This document shows positions 18,816 through 27,838 of a DNA stretch of 64,000 nucleotides, in pieces. Numbering within the stretch: position 1 is the stretch's first letter; the number at the start of each line of letters is the position of its first letter. Where the stretch lies: NCBI RefSeq assembly GCF_006442975.2, contig NZ_CP083954.1:2611501-2675500 (forward strand), in the 5' to 3' direction. This DNA comes from Mesorhizobium sp. B2-1-1. Its GTDB lineage: Bacteria > Pseudomonadota > Alphaproteobacteria > Rhizobiales > Rhizobiaceae. A program made the position numbers and the translations under genes. The notes under the pieces were generated by a model that searched no databases, was not told the origin of the DNA, and saw only the letters and a program-made list of their open reading frames with translations.

Positions 18816-20075
18816 CTAGCCCGGCATCTCCAGCCCAAGCGCCTCGATCATCGCCGGGTCCAGGGCGCGCGTGGTGTCGTCCATCATGCCCATGCCGTCG
18901 AAGAGGGCCCAGAAGGCCCAGGCAAAGCCGAACGACTCTGCGCTTTGCCTGACGTCGGCGATGTAGCGGGCGCGGTCGGGATCGGGCGCGGCGACGTAGC
19001 GGGCGTCGGTGCGCAGCGCGCCGAACTCGCCCATGATGATGCGTTCGGGCGCGATGTCATGGCTATCCGCCCAATCGCGCGCCTGGCTAAGGTATCTGTC
19101 GATGAACCAGCGGCCGGGCTGGGCGTCAAAATAGACCTTCAGCACGCGCTCGGTTTCCGCGTAGGCGGCTTTCTTGTCCGCTTCGGAGGTTTCGGCGTCC
19201 TCGGCCATGCGCGCCCGCACCGAAGCTAGCGTCGCCTCGAGCGAACCGGCCGAGGCGGGCCACGGCACGTTGTTGAGCGAACGGTAGACGGGTTCGCTCA
19301 TCCACGGCGCGCCCTGGTGGCTGAACAGGTAGGGCTCATAGAAGTGGAAGGTGAACAGGATCGGTTCGAAGCGCGAGAGCGGCGCCGGATCGAGCGCGGT
19401 CAGCCCGCTCACCATGGAGCCGCAGCCACCGGTCACGACCAGCGGCAGGGTAACGGACGATGCCCTGGCTTCGGTCAGGAGCGCGAACTGGACCTGCGAC
19501 CAGACGTTGGACTCGCAGGATTGCTGCGGCTCGTTGACCGGCTCCAGCGCGACCTTGCCCGATGGAAACCGCGCCAGCCGGCCGGCAAGCTCGCCGATCA
19601 GCGTCCGATAGAGATCGAAGGCGGGCGCGGCAGTGCTGGAGACCATGCGGTCCGGATTCCAATAGTGGGTCGCGCTATTGGCCTGCACGTTGACGATGAT
19701 GCCGAGGTCGGCGTCGAGAGCGGCGGTGACCGCCCGATCGAGCATCGCCAGCAAACGGCCGCGCGTGCCGGCATCGCCGGCCAGGAACGGGCCGGGATCG
19801 ACCGGCAGGCGGATGAAATCGAGACCTGTCGCGCGCAGCCTGCGCAGATCGGCCGCCGTCGGCACCGGCCGCTGCTGGAATGGAGGCCAGTCGTAGTCGG
19901 TACGGGGTGCGGGGAATTCGCGCGTCAGCGAAAACCAGGGGAAGGCGTTGACGCCGCGCCGGAAGCGCCATTCGCCGGTGGCGGCCAGGCTGGACGACAC
20001 GGGAGAAAGCGGCGCGAACAACCCCGCCGTGGACAGCGCCGCTCCGAGAACCCGCCGGCGCGACCACGTCGTCAT
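18816..20075 (-). CDS. Glycoside hydrolase family 5 (cellulase-like) protein, Tat-exported
   Basis: A 419-aa hydrolase. The N-terminal signal has a twin-arginine motif (SRRRVLG, 5-11) and cleavage near residue 32. GH5 features are the acid/base Glu in EPVNEP (about 182), an aromatic HFYEP block (244-248) and the nucleophile Glu in IMGEFGA (about 350). It should act in the periplasm on a beta-linked glucan-type chain. Its start overlaps the stop of the glycosyltransferase gene at 20072, so the two are translated together. Such hydrolases often trim or release the polymer made by the same cluster. Confidence 0.87.
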   Translation of the reverse strand: MTTWSRRRVLGAALSTAGLFAPLSPVSSSLAATGEWRFRRGVNAFPWFSLTREFPAPRTDYDWPPFQQRPVPTAADLRRLRATGLDFIRLPVDPGPFLAGDAGTRGRLLAMLDRAVTAALDADLGIIVNVQANSATHYWNPDRMVSSTAAPAFDLYRTLIGELAGRLARFPSGKVALEPVNEPQQSCESNVWSQVQFALLTEARASSVTLPLVVTGGCGSMVSGLTALDPAPLSRFEPILFTFHFYEPYLFSHQGAPWMSEPVYRSLNNVPWPASAGSLEATLASVRARMAEDAETSEADKKAAYAETERVLKVYFDAQPGRWFIDRYLSQARDWADSHDIAPERIIMGEFGALRTDARYVAAPDPDRARYIADVRQSAESFGFAWAFWALFDGMGMMDDTTRALDPAMIEALGLEMPG

Positions 20076-21232
20076 GCGTGCGAGGGATGGTCGACCGGGA
20101 TGGCCTCGCCGGCGACGACGCCGAGCAGCCGGAAGGCTTCATTCTCGTAGGCCAGCAGCACGTCTTCCCAGCGGAAGGCTTCGCGGGCGCGCGCCCTGGC
20201 GGCCTCACCGCAACTCTCGACCAGGGCGTCGTCTTCGATGGCCCGATCGATCCGGCCGGCGCAAGTGCCGGTATCGGTGAAATAGAGGGCGGCGGCGCCC
20301 GCGGTCCACCTGTTGTAGGGATTGTCGTGGGCGATCACCATGTTGCCGGCCGCCAGCGCCTCGACCAATGACGGGTTGGTGCCGCCGACCGTGTGGCCAT
20401 GCATATAGGCGCGCGCGTGGTACCGCAGCGCCTTCACGGTCGCCTGGTCATAGATGGCCCCGGGCAGAACCACCGAGCCGTTCGCGGCCTTGCGGATGGC
20501 GGCGTGATAGGAGATTTCATCTGAGAGCGTTCCAAGCACCACCAGCTTCATGTCGCGCTTTTTGCTGCAAAAGGCTTCGACGATCGGCAGGATGTTGTTG
20601 TCGGGCTCGATGCGCGCGATCGAGATCAGGTACTTTCCAGGTTCGAGCCCGAGCGCCCTGACCGGTGCCTCCGGCGCCGTCGTCACCGGATCGCCGCCAT
20701 AGGGGATGGTGACGATCGCGCTGCGCGGCCGGCGTGTCGCCAAATGATCGGCGATGACAGGATGATCGGCGACGAGGCGATGCGAGGTCCAGGCGCCGAT
20801 CCATTCGTTGAGCCAGAACCAGCTTCGCGCCGCCAGGCCCCATTTGGGGCGGCGCCATTCGATGCCGTCCATGTTGGTCATGATCTTGCGCCGCATCAGC
20901 CTGAGCCAGGTCAGGAAAAGCGCGCCATTGTAACCCAGCACGAGGCACACGCCGGGCCGCCGCACGGCATCGCGCACGCATTGCCAGTCGAATTCCAGCG
21001 TCGCGCGCGGACCTTTCGAGGCGACCTGGATGTGGATGAGTTCGATGCCGCGCCAGGTTTCGCTGCGCGCCCTGTGCTCGACACGCTCGACTTCGTCCTG
21101 GCAGTAAACGCCGACCCTCCAGCCGCGTCCGGCGAGGAAAAGCGCCAGCTTCTCGGCGAAGGTTTCAAAACCGCCATGGGCCGCGGGTATGCCGCGCGTT
21201 CCCAGGATCAGGATGGAGGGCTTTGATGTCAT
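20072..21232 (-). CDS. Glycosyltransferase (GT4 type with DUF1972 N-terminus)
   Basis: A 386-aa GT-B glycosyltransferase. The N-terminal GTRGIPAAHGGFETFAEKLA block is the DUF1972 signature of rhamnosyl/galactosyl-type transferases. The C-terminal half contains LISIARIEPDNN and a GTNPSLVEALAAG stretch of the GT4 donor site. It transfers a sugar from a nucleotide donor onto a lipid-linked intermediate at the inner face of the membrane. It is coupled by a 4-base overlap to the GH5 gene. Acceptor and donor are unknown. Confidence 0.88.
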   Translation of the reverse strand: MTSKPSILILGTRGIPAAHGGFETFAEKLALFLAGRGWRVGVYCQDEVERVEHRARSETWRGIELIHIQVASKGPRATLEFDWQCVRDAVRRPGVCLVLGYNGALFLTWLRLMRRKIMTNMDGIEWRRPKWGLAARSWFWLNEWIGAWTSHRLVADHPVIADHLATRRPRSAIVTIPYGGDPVTTAPEAPVRALGLEPGKYLISIARIEPDNNILPIVEAFCSKKRDMKLVVLGTLSDEISYHAAIRKAANGSVVLPGAIYDQATVKALRYHARAYMHGHTVGGTNPSLVEALAAGNMVIAHDNPYNRWTAGAAALYFTDTGTCAGRIDRAIEDDALVESCGEAARARAREAFRWEDVLLAYENEAFRLLGVVAGEAIPVDHPSHA

Positions 21233-21526
21233 GGCCGACGGGACTTTCCGGAATGTTCATTGCACCAGAACCCACCCTGCGACTTCCAGCCGGGCAAGAG
21301 TGGGAGCAACTGTCGCAGAACGTCGTAAAAAATTCTTACCAAACGCCGGAGTTGTTTCATTATCGGTCAACTTTCCGGGCGTATCTGTATCGAAACGAGG
21401 CGTTGCCGGGGTTCCTCGGCCTAACCGTCTGGGAAAGCGGACCGGGCATGATCCTTGCTCCTGGACTTCGGCAGCCATCCGCCTCGCGCGATGCTGGATG
21501 GGGTATGAACCTGGCGGGATATTAAG

Positions 21527-22696
21527 ATGCGGATTGCCTGCGTTCATCAGGGCTACGAACTCTATGGCTCCGACCGAAGCTTCGCGGAAAGCGTCGCAGC
21601 CCTGCGCGCCGCGTTTCCGTCCGCCGACATCGAAGTCGTGCTGCCGCGCAGCGGGCCGATCGTGCAGATCCTCGAACCGCATGCCAGCCGGATCGTCTTC
21701 GAGCCGCTCTGGGTGTTGCGGCGCCAAGCCATCCTGCGCCTCGCGACCGTCGAGATGGCGCGCCTGCCGCTGGCCTTATGGCGGGCATGGCGACGTTTGA
21801 GGCAATGCGATCTGGTCTATGTCAACACCTCGATCGTGGCCGACTATGCGCTGGCCGCCCGCCTGCTGCCTCACAAGGCTGTCCTGCATATCCACGAGAT
21901 CCCCGAAGGTTTCATGCGCACGATCCTGGTCGCCTTGATGCGCTGGAGCCATGCCGACCTGATCTTCAATTCACGCGCCACGCGCGCCGCTTTCGGCATT
22001 GCCGGACGTTCACGCACGCATGTGGTCTATAATGGCGTTGCCGGCCCGCCTGCGGTCGAGCCGATGCACTATGACGGCAGCCGGCCGTTGCGGGTGCTGC
22101 TGCTCGGCCGCATCAACAGGATCAAGGGCCAGGAGGTGCTGCTCGAGGCGGTCGCCTCGATGCCGCCGGAATTGCGCTCGCGCATAGAAGTGCGGCTGGT
22201 GGGCGGCGCTTTCGAAAGCACCGAGCGCGAACTGGCCTTGGCCGAGCTGGTGAACACCATGGGATTGGCCGATCGCGTCAGCGTGCTGCCGTTCATATCG
22301 GACCCCTCGCAACACTACCGCTGGGCCGACATCGTCACCGTTCCGTCGCGGCGCCCGGAATCGCTGGGCCGCGTCGCCATCGAGGCGATGGCCTATGGTC
22401 GGCCGCCACTGGTATCGGCGATCGGCGGGCTGGTCGAGGTGGTCAGCGACGGGGAGACCGGCTGGCATGTTCCGCCGAACAACGCCGCCGCCCTTGCCGC
22501 GAAATTGCAGGCGATCATCCTGCGGCCCGAGGCCTGGCGCGGTTTTATTGCCGCCGGCCGTGCGCGCTACGAGACAGTCTTCAGCGAACCGGTCGCAGCG
22601 GCCGCGATCGCGGCGATCGCCGCCGACAAGCTGAAAGTGACGATGGCGAGGCCGGGCAGGCCGGCAACCGCCCGCCAGGCGGAGACCCGGCCGTGA
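21527..22696 (+). CDS. Glycosyltransferase family 4 protein
   Basis: A 389-aa GT-B glycosyltransferase. The N-terminal domain begins MRIACVHQGYELYGSDRS. The C-terminal domain holds LRVLLLGRINRIKGQEVLLEA and the donor-site region PSRRPESLGRVAIEAMAYGRP (conserved E-x7-E pattern). It is divergent from the other glycosyltransferase across a 294-bp gap, and its stop overlaps the GTG start of the flippase gene. It probably adds one sugar of the repeat unit exported by that flippase. Confidence 0.9.
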   Translation: MRIACVHQGYELYGSDRSFAESVAALRAAFPSADIEVVLPRSGPIVQILEPHASRIVFEPLWVLRRQAILRLATVEMARLPLALWRAWRRLRQCDLVYVNTSIVADYALAARLLPHKAVLHIHEIPEGFMRTILVALMRWSHADLIFNSRATRAAFGIAGRSRTHVVYNGVAGPPAVEPMHYDGSRPLRVLLLGRINRIKGQEVLLEAVASMPPELRSRIEVRLVGGAFESTERELALAELVNTMGLADRVSVLPFISDPSQHYRWADIVTVPSRRPESLGRVAIEAMAYGRPPLVSAIGGLVEVVSDGETGWHVPPNNAAALAAKLQAIILRPEAWRGFIAAGRARYETVFSEPVAAAAIAAIAADKLKVTMARPGRPATARQAETRP

Positions 22697-23994
22697 AATT
22701 CCCGGTCCATCTGCTGCGACGCCTCGTGCTGATGGTCGGCGGCGAGGCGATGCAGAGCGGCTTTCACTTTGCCCTCAACATCGCGCTGCTGCACATACTG
22801 TCGGCGCAAGGTTACGGTCTCTTCGCCATCGGCATGGTGATGGGCGGCGTCGGCCTGTCGTACATCCGCTCGCTCACTGCCGTCCCCGCCTCGATATGGA
22901 TGGGCAAGAGCACCAACAGTGCCGGCGTCGATGCCCATGACGTGGCCTTCGGAACAGCGGCTTTGGTAGTGTCGCTGCTGATGGCGGTCGGCACGGCGAT
23001 CCTGATGCATCTGCTGGGCGATCCGAGCGGCATCGCCGCGGGCTGCTTCGTCGGCGCATGGTCGCTGCGCAGCCACATGCGCACGGCATTGTTCGCTCGG
23101 CGCCAGCAGGTGATCGTCTCCATCAGCGACGCCGCTTTCACGATCACCGGCATCATCCTGACCGGACTGACCATGTGGTTGGCGAAGGACGCGCTGCAAA
23201 CCGTGTTCTATGCGCTTGCGGCCGCAAATCTACTCGGCATCGTCGTCCTGGTTCGGCTGGCGCGCCGCACACCTCGCATCAGCTTCCGCATGCCGACGCG
23301 CCGCCGCTATACAAGGCTCTGGCCGCAGCTGCGCTGGTCGGCGTTCAGCGCGACCACCACGAACATCCAGGGTCAATGCCTGGCCCTGCTGGTCGCGGGC
23401 ATTGCCGGACCCGCCGCTTACGCACCGCTGGCGGCGGTCCTCGTGCTGTTTGCCCCACTACGCATCATCAGCCTTGCTCTCTTCAACATGACGCAGCCGG
23501 AGCTGGCGAAGCTGATGCGTAACAACGAAACAAGCCGTGTCTGGGCGCAAGCGAAGATCTGGTCGCTGGTCATGGGGATCGGTGGCCTCGTCTATGGATG
23601 TGCCATCCTATTCGTCCTGCCGATGATAAAATCCCAGGCCCTCCAGGATGCCTCGGTCGGATTCATCGGACTTTTCGTGATCGCGAATTTCATCCCGGTC
23701 ATGCTTTATGTCATGCCTCGCATCATCCTTGAGGTCCTCGGTGATTTCCGGACCGTCGCGTTCATCACGACCGGTGGCGCAATAATCGGGCTGACGCTGA
23801 TCGCAATCCTGCTGGCAATCGCGCCTCCGCCGTGGTCGCTGTTGGGTTCCGCGGTCTCCGAAATCTTCGTCCTTGCGGCGTCATGGTATTTCGCACGTCA
23901 CCGCATATGGAACATCGAGCACCCGGACCAGCAGCGCGACAGCTGGTTGGGCGGGTGGCGGCGGTCGGTCCCGTTCGCCCCGGTAAAACGGTAG
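22693..23994 (+). CDS. Oligosaccharide flippase family protein (Wzx-like)
   Basis: A 433-aa membrane protein with about 12 hydrophobic segments, of MOP/Wzx type (early VLMVGGEAMQSGFHFALNI segment, later alternating helices and short basic loops). It starts at GTG 22693, overlapping the glycosyltransferase stop by four bases. It should flip the lipid-linked repeat unit to the periplasm for the Wzy-like polymerase at 15437. Family assignment is from topology and context. Confidence 0.82.
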   Translation: MKFPVHLLRRLVLMVGGEAMQSGFHFALNIALLHILSAQGYGLFAIGMVMGGVGLSYIRSLTAVPASIWMGKSTNSAGVDAHDVAFGTAALVVSLLMAVGTAILMHLLGDPSGIAAGCFVGAWSLRSHMRTALFARRQQVIVSISDAAFTITGIILTGLTMWLAKDALQTVFYALAAANLLGIVVLVRLARRTPRISFRMPTRRRYTRLWPQLRWSAFSATTTNIQGQCLALLVAGIAGPAAYAPLAAVLVLFAPLRIISLALFNMTQPELAKLMRNNETSRVWAQAKIWSLVMGIGGLVYGCAILFVLPMIKSQALQDASVGFIGLFVIANFIPVMLYVMPRIILEVLGDFRTVAFITTGGAIIGLTLIAILLAIAPPPWSLLGSAVSEIFVLAASWYFARHRIWNIEHPDQQRDSWLGGWRRSVPFAPVKR

Positions 23995-24474
23995 CAGAGA
24001 CCGGTGGCAGGCGAGGCAGTGAGGGTGTAACGGACGCACGCGGCGGGAAGGCCCCGTTTGTCGTCGGCGTGGTCTCACGAATGGCCCCGACGTGGCACGA
24101 CCGATCGGTGCAATTTCTGAGTGTCCATCAACGCACCGTTCATGCTTTGATGCTAGCGATCGACCTGAGCGCAAGTGCCCAACGTCTCACCGGGCCTCAT
24201 GGCAGGTCGACGAGCTGGGCACGCGGGCAAAGGTTCGACTAGTTCGGCCATCGGCCGGTAGGCGAAAGCAACGAACATAATGGCGCCAAAGGTCTGGTCC
24301 TGACCGAACTTTGCCGTGGTTTACGATGCGGGGGTATCGCAAGCGCTGCCATTGGTCCGCAACCATGGCTTTCGTGCGCTCCAACGCACGGCTGCCCGGA
24401 GCGGTCCTGAGTTGGCGGGGTTTACACTGCTTGCGTGGACGATGTTTATGGCCGGCCGGGAGGACAGGAGAAGC
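23995..24474. other. 480-bp gap without a supported gene
   Basis: Several short frames exist on both strands but none has codon usage, a ribosome site or a recognisable product. An imperfect inverted repeat is visible: GGCAAAGGTTCG near 24226 and CGAACTTTGCC near 24305. The last ~35 bases form the leader of the next gene, including AGGAGAAGC before its ATG. Confidence 0.5.
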
Positions 24475-25686
24475 ATGTGGCAAGCCACGGGAACGGCTCC
24501 CAAGACGGATCTATCCGATGGGTTATTGTCCCCGACTGCCGCCAGCGCCGGTACAGCCGCGCGCTTCAAAGCCCGGCTGCACACCAGCCTCGACACTGTA
24601 AAGCCGCTCTGGCTGCGATTTCAGGCCGATGGCGTGTGCACCGCGCATCAGCATTATGCGTGGGTCGAGGGGATCGCCAAACGGCTGATGCCCAAAGGCG
24701 CGGAACTGCTTGTCGTCGAGGTCAACGACGCCGCCACGGGCGCGCCGGTCATGCTTTTGCCGCTGATGCGGCGCCGGGCGCCGGGCCACTCCGTGATCGA
24801 ATGGTTGAGCTGCGGCGTCTGCGATTATTCGGCACCGCTGCTGGCGGATGATAGGGCATGGACCAGGCAAGGCGCCGACGCCGCATGGGCGGCAGTCCGC
24901 GCCGTGCTGCCACCGGCGGATCGCATCCATATCTTGGGAATCCCGCAACAGATCCAACGAGTCGCCAATCCTCTGGCGCTGCTTTCGGCGGCGCACGATT
25001 CCCTCCAGATCACCTCCGGCCTAATCCTGCACGGCGAACCGGAAACGCTTATCAAGCGCATCTGCAGGCCCTCCTTCGCCAAGAGCTTTCACAAGCATTG
25101 CCGCCGCCTCGAAAAGCGCGGCGGCCTGAGCCTGGTCGAGGCCGACACGCCGGCGCTGACGGAAACGCTCTTTGACACGCTCCTTGAACTGCGACTGAAG
25201 CGGTTTCGCGAGCTCGGCCGTTTCGACCTTTTGACGCAGGAGCCCGTCGTCGACTTCTACCGAGATGCCGCGCTGCATGGCCTTTCCGACGGCTCGGTGC
25301 GCATCTTCGGATTGCGCGGAGGGGAAGCCTGGCTCGCCGTCATCTATGTACTGGTCAGGAAAGGCACGCTCCATACCCTGTTGCTTGGGATCGACCAGAA
25401 TGCCATTGCCCCGCCGGGACTGACGACATTTGGCAAGCTGATGATGTGGGGGCGCGGGCACGGGTTCGACTATTTCGACCTTTCGGTCGGCAGCCAGGGC
25501 TATAAGGAGCACATCGGCGCCGCCAGTTCGGTGCTGGCGGAACTGTGCCAGTCGATGACACTGCGGGGATGGGGCGCCACCGCCTATATTTCGCTGCGCT
25601 GCCGGATCGAGCTTTTCATTCGCTCCAAACCGCGGCTGCTCAAGGCCGGCCAAGGCCTGGTGCGCGGCCTGCGCCGCTTGCGCTGA
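24475..25686 (+). CDS. GNAT family N-acetyltransferase, CelD/BcsL-like
   Basis: A 403-aa protein starting MWQATGT, chosen because AGGAGAAGC lies directly upstream; earlier in-frame Met codons lack this. It has the layout of CelD/FemAB-like acyltransferases: a first domain with YAWVEGIA and LLPLMRRR, and a second with LLELRLKRFRELGRFD and a GNAT-like core (GGEAWLAVIYVLV, YFDLSVGSQGYKEHIGA). Such proteins in polysaccharide clusters are thought to acylate or aminoacylate sugars. It lies downstream of the flippase on the same strand and just before a methyltransferase gene. Confidence 0.8.
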   Translation: MWQATGTAPKTDLSDGLLSPTAASAGTAARFKARLHTSLDTVKPLWLRFQADGVCTAHQHYAWVEGIAKRLMPKGAELLVVEVNDAATGAPVMLLPLMRRRAPGHSVIEWLSCGVCDYSAPLLADDRAWTRQGADAAWAAVRAVLPPADRIHILGIPQQIQRVANPLALLSAAHDSLQITSGLILHGEPETLIKRICRPSFAKSFHKHCRRLEKRGGLSLVEADTPALTETLFDTLLELRLKRFRELGRFDLLTQEPVVDFYRDAALHGLSDGSVRIFGLRGGEAWLAVIYVLVRKGTLHTLLLGIDQNAIAPPGLTTFGKLMMWGRGHGFDYFDLSVGSQGYKEHIGAASSVLAELCQSMTLRGWGATAYISLRCRIELFIRSKPRLLKAGQGLVRGLRRLR

Positions 25687-25708
25687 CAGGCAACCGAGCT
25701 GATCCGCA

Positions 25709-26527
25709 ATGAACCCTAAAACGTACAGCATCGATTTGCAGGACCGGTCGAGAGGACGCATCGCGAGGGCGCTGCGGTTCGTCCGGCAGCAAGGAATCCT
25801 CGAACCGTTCCGGCTCGTGCGACGGCATGGCCTTGGTGACAGCGGCCGCTTCGTCGCACGCAACATCCGCCATCTCGTTGCCGACCGGCTGGCGCGCCAG
25901 TGGGATCGCGACAATGGCGTCGACACGGCGGGTTCGATCCGGCTCGACGCGCTCGATGTCGTCGGACCGCACCGGGACCAGGGCAATGAATGCGTCTGCA
26001 CGTCGCCCAGATCCTTCGCCTTCATCATGGACAGGCTGACGGACGATCTTGCAGACTACACCTTCATCGATATCGGTTCGGGCAAGTCGCGCACGCTCCT
26101 GCTGGCCTCGCACTACCCGTTCGCCGCGATTGTCGGTGTGGAGTTCGCGCGGGAGCTCGTCGCAATCGCCCGGCGCAACATCGAGCGATACAAGAGCCCG
26201 GCCCAGAAATGCCGCCAGATTGCAGTTATCGAAGCGGATGCCGCGACGTATGAGTTCCCGCCGACGCCGCTGCTGGTCTATTTCTACAATCCCTTTTCCA
26301 GGGACGTGTTCGAAATCGTGCTGGGCAATCTCATGTCGTCGCTGGAACGGCACCCGCGGCCCTGCCTCGTCGTTTACGGCAGTTCGAGCCACAGGGCCAT
26401 CGAATGGGCGAAGCCCGCCATCCACGATGCCGGGTCTTTCCACCAACGCGTGACGCCGCCCATGCCGCGTTTCCTCGACGCGGTGCGGACCATCGATTAC
26501 GCGATCTTCGACTACCGGCCATCATAA
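25709..26527 (+). CDS. Class I SAM-dependent methyltransferase
   Basis: A 272-aa protein. The SAM-binding motif I reads TFIDIGSGKSRTLLLAS (about 113-129), followed by an acidic post-I residue (VGVEFARELV) and motif IV-like LLVYFYNPFS. The N-terminal ~100 residues are a helical, Arg-rich extension. It follows the CelD-like gene by 22 bp on the same strand and converges on the ATP-grasp gene. It likely methylates a sugar or lipid intermediate of the polysaccharide; the acceptor is unknown. Confidence 0.85.
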   Translation: MNPKTYSIDLQDRSRGRIARALRFVRQQGILEPFRLVRRHGLGDSGRFVARNIRHLVADRLARQWDRDNGVDTAGSIRLDALDVVGPHRDQGNECVCTSPRSFAFIMDRLTDDLADYTFIDIGSGKSRTLLLASHYPFAAIVGVEFARELVAIARRNIERYKSPAQKCRQIAVIEADAATYEFPPTPLLVYFYNPFSRDVFEIVLGNLMSSLERHPRPCLVVYGSSSHRAIEWAKPAIHDAGSFHQRVTPPMPRFLDAVRTIDYAIFDYRPS

Positions 26528-26539
26528 AGGGCGATTTTG

Positions 26540-27838
26540 TCAGGGCCGGCGGCCGGCCGGGTTCAGCAGCCGTTTCGTCAGCACCCGCCATGCCGTCAGC
26601 GGCAGTTCGATCAGCCCCGGCAGCAGATCGTTTGAGGCGAACGCCGCCCAGGATCGAACCGTCGCGAAGGAGTTGACATAGGCCGCGATGCCAAGCCTGC
26701 CGCCCAGCATCAGCGTCACGGATGAAACAGCGTCGCGGGCCAGATACATCCATGCCGTTCCCGGGCGAGCGGTAGCGGCTGCGGTGGCCCGGCCGTTCAC
26801 TGTCTCCCACAGCATCGCCCCCAGGTCGACGCCGGCAGGCGCGCAAAGTCCGAACCACGACCAGGGGCGCGGATTGACGTCGAGAAGCTTGAGCGTGCCG
26901 TCGCGACAATCGTGCTTGAATTCGACCTCGACCAGGCCGCTATGGCCGATCGACGACAGCAATGTGCGCGCGGCAGCGACGGCGCGGGGCTCGTCGACGA
27001 TCTCGACGAAGGTGCTGGTATAGCCGAAGTCGACCGGATACTGCCGCGAGCGGCGCGCGGTGAACTCCGCGATCGGCTTGCCCTCTTTCCAGAGCGCGGC
27101 GTAAGAGAATTGGCTTTCTCCCCCGCCCGGCACGCGCTCCTGCACGACGACGTTTTGGCCGCCGATCTGTTCGGCCGCGCCGCGATAGGCGGCGAGAAAC
27201 GAGGCCCTGTCGTCGGCCTGGACGACCTTGGCCCTGGCGATGCGGGTGTTGCCGCCGCCCATGTGAGGCTTGAGAACGACCGGAAAAACCATGTCCAGGG
27301 ATGAGGCCTGCGCCATGGATGCGATGTCATAGGTCCTTGGAATGGACAGCCGCAACTCGGTTGCCCGCCTGTAGAGGAACGGCTTGTCGCAGACCCACTG
27401 CAACGCATCCCAGGAAGGCAGCAAGATCTTATAGATCGCCGACAGGGCGGCGAGGTTTTCCGAGACCAGGCGAACCTCTGGATCGGCGGCCGGGATCAGG
27501 AGGCATCCCTCCAGCCGGTGTTTACGCGCCGCTTCCAGCAGAAACGGCAGTGCCCGCTCATCGTTTGGGCCGGGCCAGCGGATGGTGGCTCCGACAAATC
27601 GCGACCAGCCCGGCAGCGGCGAATCATTGGTGATGTAGGTGAGGGGCACTTTTTGCGCGCCGAGGCTGCGCGCCAGGGCAAGTGTGCCGTGCGCGCCCCC
27701 AAGAAACACTGCGCCTGACGTCGCCAAGCCTACATCCTCACATGCTGTCCGGCACGGCCGGTTGCCCAGCTCTTCCGCTTTGACAGGCGAGAGCCCCGCC
27801 TGATCGCGCTGATACATGGCGGGGCCGGCGACGCTCAA
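26540..27838 (-). CDS. ATP-grasp family protein
   Basis: A 432-aa ATP-grasp enzyme (carboxylate-amine/thiol ligase fold). The central domain has FPVVLKPHMGGGNTRIARAK and VVVQERVPGGGESQF. The metal-binding end has LVEVEFKHD and LKLLDVNPRPWSW. The C-terminal ~110 residues are partly hydrophobic and may associate with the membrane. It overlaps the flavoprotein gene upstream by four bases, so the two are co-expressed. In glycan clusters such enzymes may attach an amino acid to a carboxylated sugar; here this is inference. Confidence 0.85.
   Translation of the reverse strand: MSVAGPAMYQRDQAGLSPVKAEELGNRPCRTACEDVGLATSGAVFLGGAHGTLALARSLGAQKVPLTYITNDSPLPGWSRFVGATIRWPGPNDERALPFLLEAARKHRLEGCLLIPAADPEVRLVSENLAALSAIYKILLPSWDALQWVCDKPFLYRRATELRLSIPRTYDIASMAQASSLDMVFPVVLKPHMGGGNTRIARAKVVQADDRASFLAAYRGAAEQIGGQNVVVQERVPGGGESQFSYAALWKEGKPIAEFTARRSRQYPVDFGYTSTFVEIVDEPRAVAAARTLLSSIGHSGLVEVEFKHDCRDGTLKLLDVNPRPWSWFGLCAPAGVDLGAMLWETVNGRATAAATARPGTAWMYLARDAVSSVTLMLGGRLGIAAYVNSFATVRSWAAFASNDLLPGLIELPLTAWRVLTKRLLNPAGRRP

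Noticed and set aside
21223..21525. 100-aa frame in the gap between the two glycosyltransferases
   Set aside because: It overlaps the start of the minus-strand glycosyltransferase, has no ribosome site or recognisable features, and the gap is the expected divergent promoter.
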